Shown here in pieces: positions 1 through 10,012 of a stretch of DNA of 64,000 nt. Position 1 is the stretch's first letter; every line of letters starts with the position of its first letter. The notes below the pieces were generated by a model, which had not been told where the DNA came from, did not search any database, and was given only the letters and a program-made list of their open reading frames with translations. The translations under genes and the position numbers were made by a program. This DNA comes from Patellaria atrata CBS 101060 (Eukaryota > Ascomycota > Dothideomycetes > Patellariales > Patellariaceae), in NCBI GenBank assembly GCA_010093705.1, contig MU006097.1:1112672-1176671 (forward strand), in the 5' to 3' direction.

Positions 1-1
1 A

Positions 2-88
2 AATTTGCCGGGTGGAACCTTGGAAGAGACGGCAAACGGAGTGGTTCGTTGGAGGATGTTGCATGAGGAGTTGGTCGAGGGCGCTTAG
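2..88 (+). CDS. Possible 3' end of a gene entering from the left edge
   Basis: Frame 2 is open from the first base for 28 codons and ends at TAG. The peptide (begins NLPGGTLEETANGVVRW, ends LHEELVEGA) has the mixed composition of a real protein C-terminus. No domain can be recognised and the start lies outside the window. A 28-codon open stretch can also occur by chance, so this is only a suggestion that a gene ends here. Confidence 0.25.
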   Translation, partial: NLPGGTLEETANGVVRWRMLHEELVEGA

Positions 89-2265
89 CTGGTACGCCTA
101 GAGAGTCCATACGGTTGTAACGAGGTGATGGTGGTTGAAGGTGTGCTGAGGTACGAGGAGACATTGTTGCTTAGTTTGGTTGGGGACGAGAATGAGGTTG
201 GGATTTGAGGTTGAGGATGAAGTAGAGGGGAAAGTTCAGATATTGACCACGGGTGGTTATGACTGGAGATATATCCGAGCCCTCGAGTCGCGAGCGAGTG
301 CGGCGTGATTAGGTGAGTGGAAACAAAAATAAGGCAGAAGCTAACGTGATGTTGTACCTGAGGCCGCCTTGGGACTTTTTATGTCTCGGAAGAGAGTCGA
401 AGCGAGAAAGTCATGTACGGTAGACAGTTAAAGTGGTGGGGTGGATCCTAATTTATCTAGTAGCGGGAGACGGGAGTGATAGACGTCTTGCAGGATATTC
501 CACCACGGTACGGTAAGGCCTTGAAGTCTTGAAACGTTCTCGTTTACAGTGCGAAAACGCGAAGGGAAATTGAGAAGAATTTGGAAGGGCAACCGGAATG
601 TTTAAAGCAGGCGTTGCAGGGTGGTGGGATGTATGTATAAGTTGGTATAGGACGGTTGGTGGGGAATGATTCGATTGGCAAACTACACGAGTACCTAGGT
701 TGACTTGCAAGTTTGACGATTTTGGGTAATGCCTTTTGATGATCTCAAGCGCTTACCGCAGAAGCCGCAAGATCCGGAAATGGTAAGAAAACCTGTAAGT
801 AATAAGGATAGTGGAGTGTGGACAGGTACGAGATTCTAAGATATGGCGCGAAACCCTTTTGATTAAAGGGTTTTGTTGGCAGTGGTCGGGTGGAAAAGTG
901 TGGAAAAGGGTAGTTATAGAAGTACTTGTGACTACGATTAGTGTTTGCTCAGTTGGTAACTGGAAAACGATTTTGTCAGATCCAATTTGGCCTAGAACTT
1001 ACCACTGTGACGGGAGTGATAGTAATGCGATCTGTGATTGATGAGAAAAACACGGCCGGTACTTCTTTCCTCCCTCTAGAAATACAGAGGTTTGAAGTGC
1101 CTGATTTAGCGGTCGTGGCGGGGTAGTAACAGCCCAGGTACCTCTCGTTTGCTTATAGACGGTGGGTCGAGACTGGATATATCGGAACGATAGGATGTCC
1201 AAGGCACATTCAGGGTTTATCGGATGGAAGAGTTTATCGGATGGAAGAGTAGTGATGGATGTTAACGTAAGGGCAACGAGCAACCAAAGAACTCTACGGA
1301 GACACGGGAGGTACTACCAAATAATGACATCTTGAGAGTACCTTACAGTAACAGCACGTAGCTTCGCTTCTTTCCCCCTTTGTCCAACCAGAACGGGCAT
1401 GGGAAGACTTGGGATTCTAGATTTTGCGTTATAGTAGAACGAATATAAGAATAAAACGATTCATTTAAACAACACATCACTGCCATATGCAATATGAGAT
1501 AGAAATTTCTACCAACGTGACCCATCATCCAGCTCGTCGCGCTTCGTCTCCCATCCAACCAGCCCCTCCGAAGCGTGATGGGATTTACAACCAGAAGGAA
1601 CAGAACAACCCACTTCAAAACTTAAACTTGTTTCTCATTGGTTTGGTATCTTTACCGATCACGTGTTGGTTTGCAAAACACCTTTAGCGATGACGCCGAA
1701 CAAGCCGGGTCTTGGCGGTGTTACGGTCAGTTGCTCCTGCTTTCTTTGACCTTTGGACATGAAATGTCAAAAGCGTACAAGTCCCTTGACCCCCCTGATG
1801 GTCCGATTATTCTAAGAAAAGGTCCGGTGTGATGCGCATATAGCATATCCATGATGAGATCATACCCTCAAGAATCGCCATCCTTTTCAATTTCCGTGAA
1901 CTCCAGTATTCTTTTTTCTTGCGCAAGATTCCCAATCACACGATCCATGACGATTGCTGTACATTAGGCCCAAATCTCATAATTCATCACTTCCGACGCT
2001 TGAGCAAGGACCAGCCATCAATTGTGGTTATTGGGATATTATTGAGATGCAGCAGTCATTTTAGGGAAATATTCTCCGTTGAACCCCTCCAGAACCGAAT
2101 TCCCAGCTCTGTGGGGAAAGGAATCTGAAAGGGGTCTTTTTTGGGGTGATACAACCTTATCGTTCTACCTTAATGCTTTGCAAAGCAGCTCAACATGCCC
2201 GTTCCTAGCATACCTTAACATTCACCAACTCCTTTAGCTTTTCATCTTTCTATTGTGTAATCCCA
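89..2265. other. Intergenic region, no supported gene
   Basis: Only short overlapping frames (under 95 codons) with odd composition occur on both strands. The right end must hold the ARP2 3' UTR and terminator. A perfect 17-bp tandem duplication lies at 1215-1248. A 14-bp word (gacgggagtgatag) occurs twice, at 469 and 1009. I see no RNA gene. Confidence 0.6.
1215..1248. repeat. Perfect tandem duplication of 17 bp
   Basis: The unit gtttatcggatggaaga occurs twice back to back. It looks like a simple slippage duplication with no evident function. Confidence 0.85.
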
Positions 2266-3760
2266 TTACCGTGCGCCGAGCTTCTCCAATGCTCTCGTCC
2301 CTTGCTCCTCCCATTCCTGCTTCGATATCCACATGTTGTCCTTGTCCGCCATCTAGCAATTTCATGATCAGCGCTCCGGGTTCGGAAATGGCGGTCTGCG
2401 ACTTGAACTTACAATATTTGCCAAGACAGCTCCACCAAGGAACACCATATGTCGTCTTCGAGGGGGATCTTCAATTCGGACTTTGAATTTCTGCAATGAT
2501 GGTGTGAGCGCCTGATGTGCGTGTAACGTCGCGGATACTTACATTGAGTCGCTCTGGGTTCCCTTGCAAGACCTTCGTCAACCATAACTGCTTCAACTCT
2601 TTTTCTAAACGACTGGGAAGGCCAGGATACATGCTGCTACCTCCGCTGAGCACTATTGCTTTGTACAAACTGCTCCTAACGTCAACGTCTGCGGATTGGA
2701 TCGTGTTGAACAGGAACTCGGCGATTCCGGGTTGCTCAACATCCACGAGATGTGGTTGGAATAGACATTCTGGCGCCTCGAATCTTTCACTACCCACGCG
2801 GATAACTCTTCCATCGGGTAAAGTGTATGATTCGACCAGGACCGTCGTATCTTCACTGAGACGTTGATCTAGTTCGAGATCGTAAGAAACATAGCATAGC
2901 TTTTCTTTAATCTGTCGGACAGTCTCAAAGTCTGCGGTTCGGTTGAGAGCGTAGCCCCTTCGCAGTAATAGTGCAATGAGATTCTTGGTAACGTCTCGGC
3001 CAGCAACATCCAGTCGTCGTGTGAGGTGGTTTAGGACGGTGCTCTCGTAGACGGGAACGATATGTGTAACACCATCGCCAGAATCAACCACCACCCCAGA
3101 AGATAGACCTTGTGCATATAGTGCCAACACCGCTTGGATAGCGACGTATACACCGCCGAAGTTATATCGCTCAAACATGACCTCACACATCTGCTCTCGA
3201 TTTTTAAGCGGGTTCATCGGAGGTTCTGTTAAGAGGATTTTACGGCCAGTCGGGTCTATTTTCATCTTTTCTGCGAATGTGTAGTCCCATAGATGTTGCA
3301 TGTCATCCCACCGCTTTACTATGCCGTTCTCCATCTACACCCATGAACAAGTCAGCCTGCCGTTGTGGATAACTTCGGGTTGTATGTGACGATAATTGCC
3401 AACCGTGTAGTGGATGATAGTCGTACAGGATATGTGATTTGAAGCATTGAACGCGCCGCTGCCGCCTCGTCGCCGCACATTATGTCTTTTACCACGATAT
3501 CTCCATCTCGTTCCTCGGATCGCAGGATCGGTCGCCCGACGATTGAAGGGTACTGGTGATCTGGAAAGTTCTATTAAGTCTATTAGACATTCATATAGTC
3601 GAGGAAAGCGTAATGTGATATGCTGATCTCGTACCTGTCCGGCATATCCTGCCTTCAGGAACCCAGTGCCTCCGTCGAGGACTGTGAGCAAGCGGAGGTT
3701 AGCAATTCAGATGTGACTTTACGCATTGGTTTCAGATTTACCTATTGGAACTTCCGCCAT
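2266..3760 (-). CDS. arp2: Actin-related protein 2 (Arp2/3 complex subunit)
   Basis: Arp2 pairs with Arp3 in the Arp2/3 complex to nucleate branched actin filaments at endocytic patches. Six exons join in frame (3742-3760, 3635-3681, 3427-3570, 2543-3334, 2413-2490, 2266-2352), giving 388 residues, the usual Arp2 length. The first exon encodes only MAEVPI. The nucleotide-binding loops are visible: [15 protein letters not shown] near residues 7-21 and [17 protein letters not shown] in the middle. The Arp2-typical block [11 protein letters not shown], then [12 protein letters not shown], and the C-terminal [18 protein letters not shown] (exon 6) separate it from actin and from other Arps. All introns have GT-AG ends. 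Nothing is missing or broken. The call rests on family knowledge matched by eye. Confidence 0.96.
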
Positions 3761-4374
3761 CTTTTGGGGGGGAAAGAGGTTAAGAGGGAAGGGAGAACCT
3801 AAGTGTAAGTATTTTGAAACGGTCAACCGTCTACCTTAGCTACCTATTTTGGCGGGGTGTACGTGAGCGTCGTGAGCAACGTCCAGCCATTTCGGCGGGC
3901 AATTTAATCCGCTCCTCTTCAGCCTCCGAGACATCTGAACCTCAACTTTTCTCCAATGTATCCTTCCCCTGTCACAATGGCATTCTTCCCTCTCTGTACG
4001 GTTCATGAAGTACTACTGAGATGCTGTTTGGCTTTTGAATACAGAAATATCTCCACTATGGCTACTGTCAAGTCTTTTACGACTGCGAGGCCTTCAGACG
4101 TCTTGACTTTCCTGTATAGTACCGTTAAGTATACGTTAGGGGACTGCTTGTACAGTAGCTGCTTTACTATCCATACTTGATTTCTACGTCTTACAATTCC
4201 CGGTATAATTCGTTCTTTCTATACAGTGAGGTTAAAGATAGCTTAATAAAGTAACCCACAGTAGGCGAGAAATCCCCTAAACAGGAAAAGGGTCCCTGCT
4301 ATTATCACTTCATTATTCATATATTGCAGTCTGTTACGCGTATTTCATTGATAGCCTTACATAAAGAGCTGATG
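3761..4374. other. Spacer between orphan gene and ARP2, with repeat copies
   Basis: It holds the ARP2 promoter (ARP2 reads leftwards from 3760) and, from about 4100, two degenerate copies of the ~106-bp repeat described separately. No open frame here is convincing. Confidence 0.6.
4099..4280. repeat. Degenerate ~106-bp repeat, left array (about two copies)
   Basis: The words ctgtatagt (4112-4120) and ctatacagt (4219-4227) sit 107 bases apart in similar surroundings. The second copy (gaggttaaagatagctt, then cacagtagg) closely resembles the sequence at 5745-5800, beyond the neighbouring gene. I matched the copies by eye; identity is perhaps 60-75%. Confidence 0.55.
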
Positions 4375-5088
4375 CTATTGACGTTCTGTATAATATACAC
4401 TCAATCTCTTAAATATGGAATTGCCTATGATCCAAATATACAATATCCAACCCCACACGTCTTCCTCCTCCTGGCCGTCAGGGGTTAGGTCTTTCGGCAC
4501 CTCCAAGTACTCATTCTCGAGTTCGTACCATCCTTCCAGAGGCATGTCCTCATCAAAGTGCTCCTCGAATTTAGAAACATAGGGTTGGAACTTCGGAATA
4601 TCCTCAATATGTCCAACCCCTTTCTTTGAAACCATATCGTTATTCTCAGTACTTTCTCCGGATTGTGTAGCTTGCTCGGTCGTATCGACCACGTCATTGT
4701 CGTCGGCGTGGTGGAGACGGTACAGCTGGTACAGGTCGTACATGGTGATGAAAGATAGTACGGAAAGGGAGAGGGAAATAGCGGAGATGAGGATGATGAG
4801 GAGAATTTGCCAGAATATGTCGCTGGAGACGCACCAAAATATGGGATTTTCCACCGAGCCAACTTCAGCCCGTAGGCGTGGACCTTGTGCTGCGTCCCAC
4901 TTTATGAGAGGTTCTTTGGTCGGCGTACTGGTATGGATTGGGTACCCAGTACGGTCGATCGCTTCCTCGAGGCTCATCTTGGTACAGCACTGATCTTGAA
5001 CGCGACAGGTGGTGCCGTGAGTTTGGGCTTGGACAGCGAAAAAGATTGATATGGTTAGAAGAACGACAAAGGCCACTGCGAGCTTCAT
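4375..5088 (-). CDS. Orphan signal-peptide membrane protein, 237 residues
   Basis: Function unknown. The frame runs further upstream, but the ATG at 5088 is preferred because it starts a clear signal peptide (MKLAVAFVVLLTISIFFAVQAQ, quoted here as two parts: MKLAVAFVVLLT and ISIFFAVQAQ). A short outer domain of about 60 residues follows, with a compact Cys motif (CRVQDQCC) and a lone Cys before the membrane. A strong transmembrane helix lies near residues 85-110. After it comes an acidic tail rich in Asp/Glu, then a second hydrophobic stretch (WGWILYIWIIG) near the C-terminus. The layout suggests a single- or double-pass surface or endomembrane protein. It sits between two arrays of a degenerate repeat, which fits a lineage-specific gene. 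An undetected intron near the 3' end is possible. Confidence 0.6.
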   Translation of the reverse strand: MKLAVAFVVLLTISIFFAVQAQTHGTTCRVQDQCCTKMSLEEAIDRTGYPIHTSTPTKEPLIKWDAAQGPRLRAEVGSVENPIFWCVSSDIFWQILLIILISAISLSLSVLSFITMYDLYQLYRLHHADDNDVVDTTEQATQSGESTENNDMVSKKGVGHIEDIPKFQPYVSKFEEHFDEDMPLEGWYELENEYLEVPKDLTPDGQEEEDVWGWILYIWIIGNSIFKRLSVYYTERQ

Positions 5089-5957
5089 GATGAGAGAAGA
5101 TGTATGATGTTGTGATGTGAAATAGTTATTGTGTTCGGAAGTATGTTGTCGAGGTGTGGAGATGTGGGTGTTTCGGATGTTGTAAACAAAAGGAACCAGA
5201 AAAGTTTGGAAGTGAAGGAATTTATGTCGTCTTACTTCGATCCGTTTGCACTTGCACATGTCACGAGAGCGAATATACAGAGGAAGAACTTCGGCGGATA
5301 CGCGTATACAAACAGAGATATAAAGCGTGGAGTGGGTTTGGTGAGAATTGTGAATACTATCCGTGATCACGGTGAAGTATATCCTACCTTACCTCCTCCA
5401 CGACTACTCGGCCACTCTAGAAGCTTCACAACAGCCACTGACGGGCTGGGAATCCAGTAGTATCAACCAATTTGGATGTCCTATTCGGTGAAGTCTTACT
5501 TGAGCTTAGGAGCTCTCCGTACATTCATGCTTGTCCTGTACAGTCAAGTTAGAGACACTCTGGGAGGTGGGTACAAACCTCCTAAATTAATATCGATAGG
5601 CTATTAATATAGTTGGGACATTGTCGTACACTTCATCCTTTCTTTGATCGAAGAGGTGGAGAGACGCTGGAAGGTAGGTAAACCGCTCCTAAACAATATC
5701 GATATATTATTTTTTGACCAGGACCTTCTCGTACATTCCGATCTTCCTATATAGTGGGAGTCAGAGATAGCTTTACAAGGAAGCGTACAGTAGGTAAAGG
5801 ACGTCACACCGGGGAGCGTGACTGGGTAGAGGGAGATATTATGTAGCAGTGCTTATCCAACTCTGCTCAACTAGAACAACAGAAAACCACGGACCTATTC
5901 CAAACCCCAATCCCCGGATAACTAAGCACAAATCACTCTCATCCTCATTCACACCCA
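5089..5957. other. Spacer with promoter of the orphan gene and a repeat array
   Basis: The first 400 bases are upstream of the orphan gene and should hold its promoter. From 5519 a degenerate tandem array is present. After 5800 comes the 3' flank of the DUF202 gene. Confidence 0.6.
5519..5805. repeat. Degenerate ~106-bp tandem repeat, right array (about 2.7 copies)
   Basis: Three successive units begin with gtaca at 5519, 5626 and 5731, a period of 105-107. Units 1 and 2 share the words gg(t/a)ggta, cctcctaaa/gctcctaaa and aatatcgata. Unit 3 matches the copy at 4210-4272 left of the orphan gene (tatatagtgg, agatagcttta, cagtagg). Divergence is high, so the array is old. Confidence 0.65.
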
Positions 5958-7053
5958 TTATCGCTCAAACACCCCTGCACCAACAGCCAACACGACAGCC
6001 AAACTCGCAACGACCAGTGCACTCGTGATACCCGCCACAAGCACTATGCCCAGTCTACTGGCAGGAAACTTGCCGCGGATGATATAATACTGTGCCTCGA
6101 AGTACCTATGGAATCCAATAAAAAGGATGATGAGGGCTACGAACAGAAACGTTGCGCCCAAAGGTTTACCGACATGACGGAGACGGGCGAGGTGAGGCGC
6201 TAAGGGATGAATCGGACCCGAAGGACCTAGGAGATGGATCAAAGACGGGTCTTGGAGAACTAGAGGATTGTTTTGAGGTAGGAGGGGAGAGTTTGGGAGT
6301 GTGGAGAGGATGGAAGGGACAAGAGAAGGGTCTGATTTCGCAATCGTGGTGTTGAGGCGGAAAAGTTGGGTAATGGCGATGCCGATGGAAGCGAAGGAAA
6401 GGGAGGTCCGGACCCAGGCGAGGAAAGTGCGTTCTTGAGGGTTTCAGTATATATAGGATGACAAGAAGTTTGAACTCACCCAAAGCCAAATGATCCCTCG
6501 CTACACTCCCTTTATTCTCCAACTCTACGCTGCCATATTTCTCCACTGTGCGGTGCCACCAGCTTCCCTGTTCATCCTCTTCTTGATCAGTTTCGTTCCC
6601 AGCCCCCCCAATGCTTCTCCTGCTGCCTCTCTTCCGCCGACTCCTCACAGCATCCAGAATTCTCTCCTCCCCTCCGGTACCTTGACTCCCCTGTGCGCTT
6701 GCAGTTTGGTAATCCCGCCTCTCTCCTCTCTCAGATTCGACAATAGCGGTCCGCTCATCTGCACTGTTTTCCTCGCCTTCTGCGCTCCTGCGAACAGGAC
6801 TCATACTCCGGGATCGACTGGAGCCACTCTTGGATATTGGATCCTCCCGAGGGCCTTTGAAAGAGACGGATTTCTTCTTTTGTGGTTGGGGCTCTTGCTC
6901 TTGCTCTTGCTGCTGCGGTAGAACTATTTCCTGATGATTTTGGAGGGGATGAGACACAACACTTCTTTTTCCATGAACTCTAGAAGAGGAAGTAGATGTA
7001 GCATCATCATTGCTAGCTCTAGATATCATTTCAGCATCCCGCCGAGCATCCAT
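5958..7053 (-). CDS. DUF202-domain membrane protein with long disordered N-terminus
   Basis: Two exons (6480-7053 and 5958-6433, GT-AG intron of 46 bases) give 349 residues. Residues 1-190 are low-complexity and charged, with a Gln/Glu run (QQQEQEQEPQPQ), an Arg/Ser block (SGSSRSRSMSPVRRS) and the KKKSVSF motif, probably a phosphorylated cytosolic tail. The DUF202 core starts at the exon junction (ERTFLAWVRTSLSF). It has three hydrophobic helices: about residues 195-220, 275-297 and 318-345. DUF202 is shared with bacterial YidH-like proteins and with the membrane part of fungal vacuolar transporter chaperones. No SPX or polyphosphate-polymerase domain is present here, so a role in polyphosphate synthesis is not supported. 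The biochemical role is unknown. Confidence 0.82.
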
Positions 7054-7731
7054 CGTACTCGTAGCTCAGCAGTTCTACCTTGTTCCGCCCAGTGCGATCC
7101 CTTGGTACCTTCGGCAATTTATTTTCAAGGTATAAGCTCAGCCATACCGTCAATCCGCACCTACAATGTCTGTGGTGATTCTGCCTTCGTGATTTCTGCG
7201 ACGGTTGACGTGCTCGAGATTCCAGGGTTGGTGTCCTCGGAAGTTACAGTATAGATTGGGCTTAGCGGGTTGTCAGAGTGGAGATTTCTTTTTTAGGTAT
7301 GGTCGGTAATTTGGTGGGATAGAAGTTAAGGTATGCCCTTTCAATATTTGCTCGATAATCATAAAAGGTAGAACTACTGTGGGCGAAGAAGATGATGGAC
7401 CTTCTGATTGATGCAAGATGCCAAATGATTCGGCTATATCACAGATAGAACAAATTTGTGTCAGGTTTCAGAACACTAAACGTTCTACATTGATCTGTCT
7501 AAGCTTCTGAGCTCCAAGATCTGGATATCCCCATCTCTAAAGTTTTCAAAGTATGATGAATTGATGATCAACCAATAAAACATAACCCTACGCATGCGTA
7601 AATGCCCCAATGATATTTGCCCTTCCGAAATTCCAGAGAGCACAACCGCTTGCAGAAACGCCGGGCCGCCTTCGCTTGCATGAGAAAGACATCAAATCCC
7701 CAACGATACATCCATCATAACTGAAAATTGT
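7054..7731. other. Spacer between DUF202 gene and DBP5
   Basis: Both flanking genes read leftwards. The left part should hold the DUF202 promoter and the right part the DBP5 3' UTR. A small plus-strand frame crosses the DUF202 start, but I give it no weight. Confidence 0.5.
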
Positions 7732-9289
7732 TCAAGCAGAAGAACCATCCATTTGCATCTCATTCGTCGTCTTACCAGCACGCTGGCCCTTGATGACCTT
7801 TTTGATAACCGTCTCAACTGCATCCCAATCCGAAGTATCCAGACGCATTAGTTCTGTGTCGAAATACTTACCAATATCTTGCAACACCTTCCAAGAGTGT
7901 TGGTCGTGAACAAAGGAAATTGCGACACCAACACGGCCGAAGCGACCAGTGCGTCCGATACGGTGAAGATAAGTCTCTGGGTCAGGAGTATGATCGGGAT
8001 GTTCGGGGATATCGTAGTTGATGACCATGGTAACAGATTGCACGTCGATACCACGAGCTAGAACATTGGTGGTGATGAGAACCTTAGCTTCGCCTTTGCG
8101 GAATTTGTCGATAATTACGTCACGCTCAACCCCTTCAAGCGCACCACTAAGTTGAGCGACTTGATGACCCTCTCTGATCATACGTTGCTCTATTTCGAGA
8201 GCAGTCCTACGAGTCTAAAGAGCTATGTTAGCTTGTCCCTTGGAAATTCTGGACAGCAGCTTACCTTGACGAAGATGATGGAAGACGCGATGGTCATTAG
8301 GCCGTAGAATCTGACTAAATCTTCATACTTCGCTTGTTCATTCTCACAGTCAAGATACAATTGTTTGATACCTTCGACCGTGAGCTCTTCATGTTTAAGA
8401 GTAATCTGATTTGCGTTCGGCGCGAATTGTCGTGCGTAGTTTACAACATGATCCGGAAATGTCGCAGAGAATAAGACGAGTTGAACAGTCTTTGGTAGGA
8501 GACTACGAACATGTTAGTGAATCCGTGAAGAGAGTGGAATTGCTGAACTTACGCTTTAACACGCTTGCATTGATCTCCTAGACCTGTTTGATCCAACATA
8601 TTGTCGGCTTCATCAAGTACCAAGACTTTCAGGTTCGTGACATCGAGTAGACGCCTCCTGATGACGTCCGTTATTGTGCCCGGTGTACCAACAATAATCT
8701 GACCTTCAAGCTTCTTTCCTCTTTGACTTGGATCCGGAATTCCAGCTATAACCTTGAGGTTTTCAAGAAATCTTCCCATGGTCTCTACTACACCAATGAT
8801 TTGTCGGGCTAGTTCACGGCTAGGTGCGAGAACCAAAGCTTGAGGTTGGAGTGTGGAAAGGTCGCATCGCATAAGGATGTTGAGCACAAAAGCTGCTGTC
8901 TTTCCGGTTCCGGATTGCGATTGTCCAATCATATTCGTGGGAGGGTTGAGGAGTAGAAGAGGTAGGGCGCGCTCTTGGATCTTTGACGGTTTGAGAAAAT
9001 TCATTGCGTAAATACCTTGAAGGATACGCTGGTCGAGCTTAAGATCTTCAAATTTCTTGATAGAGTAAAGAGGATTATTCGGGTCACCTTGAAGATCGCT
9101 CAACTTAACGTCGACGTCCCACTCAGGTTCTTGTAGTTGGTTCCCGCCCTTTTCGACGGAGGCTCCATCTCCCTGTGCGGCTTCGGATTGAGCTGGGGCA
9201 GGGTCGGGCTTCGTAATGCGGCTTTCCAGTGAGCCAGCACTGGGCGTAGGGTTTTCAGTAGGAGTTTCGGTGGGAGCTTCAGAAGTCAT
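7732..9289 (-). CDS. dbp5: DEAD-box RNA helicase Dbp5 (mRNA export)
   Basis: Dbp5/DDX19 strips Mex67-type export factors from mRNA at the cytoplasmic face of the nuclear pore and also helps translation termination. Three exons (8553-9289, 8265-8502, 7732-8214) join in frame to 485 residues, as expected. Visible motifs are the Q-motif region [16 protein letters not shown], Walker [29 protein letters not shown] in [14 protein letters not shown] in [10 protein letters not shown], and [11 protein letters not shown] near the C-terminus. The N-terminal 80 residues are Pro/Glu rich, as in fungal orthologs. The ATG at 9289 is the first real ATG; a TTG nine bases upstream in the same frame is not the likely start. 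It is divergent from BZZ1, sharing a 723-bp spacer. Confidence 0.96.
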
Positions 9290-10012
9290 CTGGAGCAAAG
9301 ATTTCTTGAATTAGTTAAGTAGAGCGCGTAAGTTTAAGGTCGAAGCTGGCTCGAGTGAGTGCTGGGTGAACAAAGAATGAAGAAATGAGAGAAGAAGTGG
9401 AGGAGAAGATGAGTAGATATAGTACTAGACGACAATAGTAAAAATTGATCAATAGCAACTATCGAGCAGGTGATAGCTCAATGGTAGGGAGGTTGCTAAC
9501 TTGCTATTGTGGTGAAGTTGCCTGGGGGTCTGGGAGAATTCATAGCGGGGCTGGGCGAAACGAGAGCCGCACAAGCCACCCAACAACCCCTCGCCAAGTG
9601 CTATGCCTAAGTTTGCATTATTTGCGTTTTTTGTATTATTTGTATTGTTTGCATTATTTGTTGAGTTTGCAGTTACTAGCGGACATTTTTTGAAGAACGA
9701 ATCAAGAGATGCGCCAGCTCGAGACATTGAATCACTTCCTGATGTTCAGACTGAGACCCTGGAAATTAGATGAATGATACAAGAAGACTGTGTCTTTCCA
9801 TATTAGATCTGATACCGATAGGAAACAATACACCCTGACTTGAATCGTAAACTGCCTATACTTAGTAAGCCCCACTTGAGGATACATTGTGCGGGTTCCT
9901 ATTCCGCTTCCTTGGAGCCCAAGCAGCCGCGCCTATCCATACGAACTCATGTCTATTGCCCATTATTTGTATTCTTTGGACACTCATCAACTCCCGACAG
10001 TCTTTTTGAATC
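9290..10012. other. Divergent promoter region of DBP5 and BZZ1
   Basis: Both genes fire outwards from this spacer. It contains a T-rich repetitive stretch at about 9605-9665 (imperfect copies of ttatttg and tttgcatta), whose minus-strand reading is an Asn-rich peptide in a 92-codon frame. I regard that frame as a chance product of the repeat. A sequence resembling a tRNA A-box at 9466 lacks a matching B-box. Confidence 0.55.

Noticed and set aside
9466-9540. tRNA-like A-box (gatagctcaatggtag)
   Set aside because: No GGTTCGA-type B-box at the right distance and no matching acceptor or T stems.
9449-9727. 92-codon Asn-rich minus-strand frame
   Set aside because: The Asn run comes from a T-rich repeat in the DBP5/BZZ1 promoter; no conserved features.
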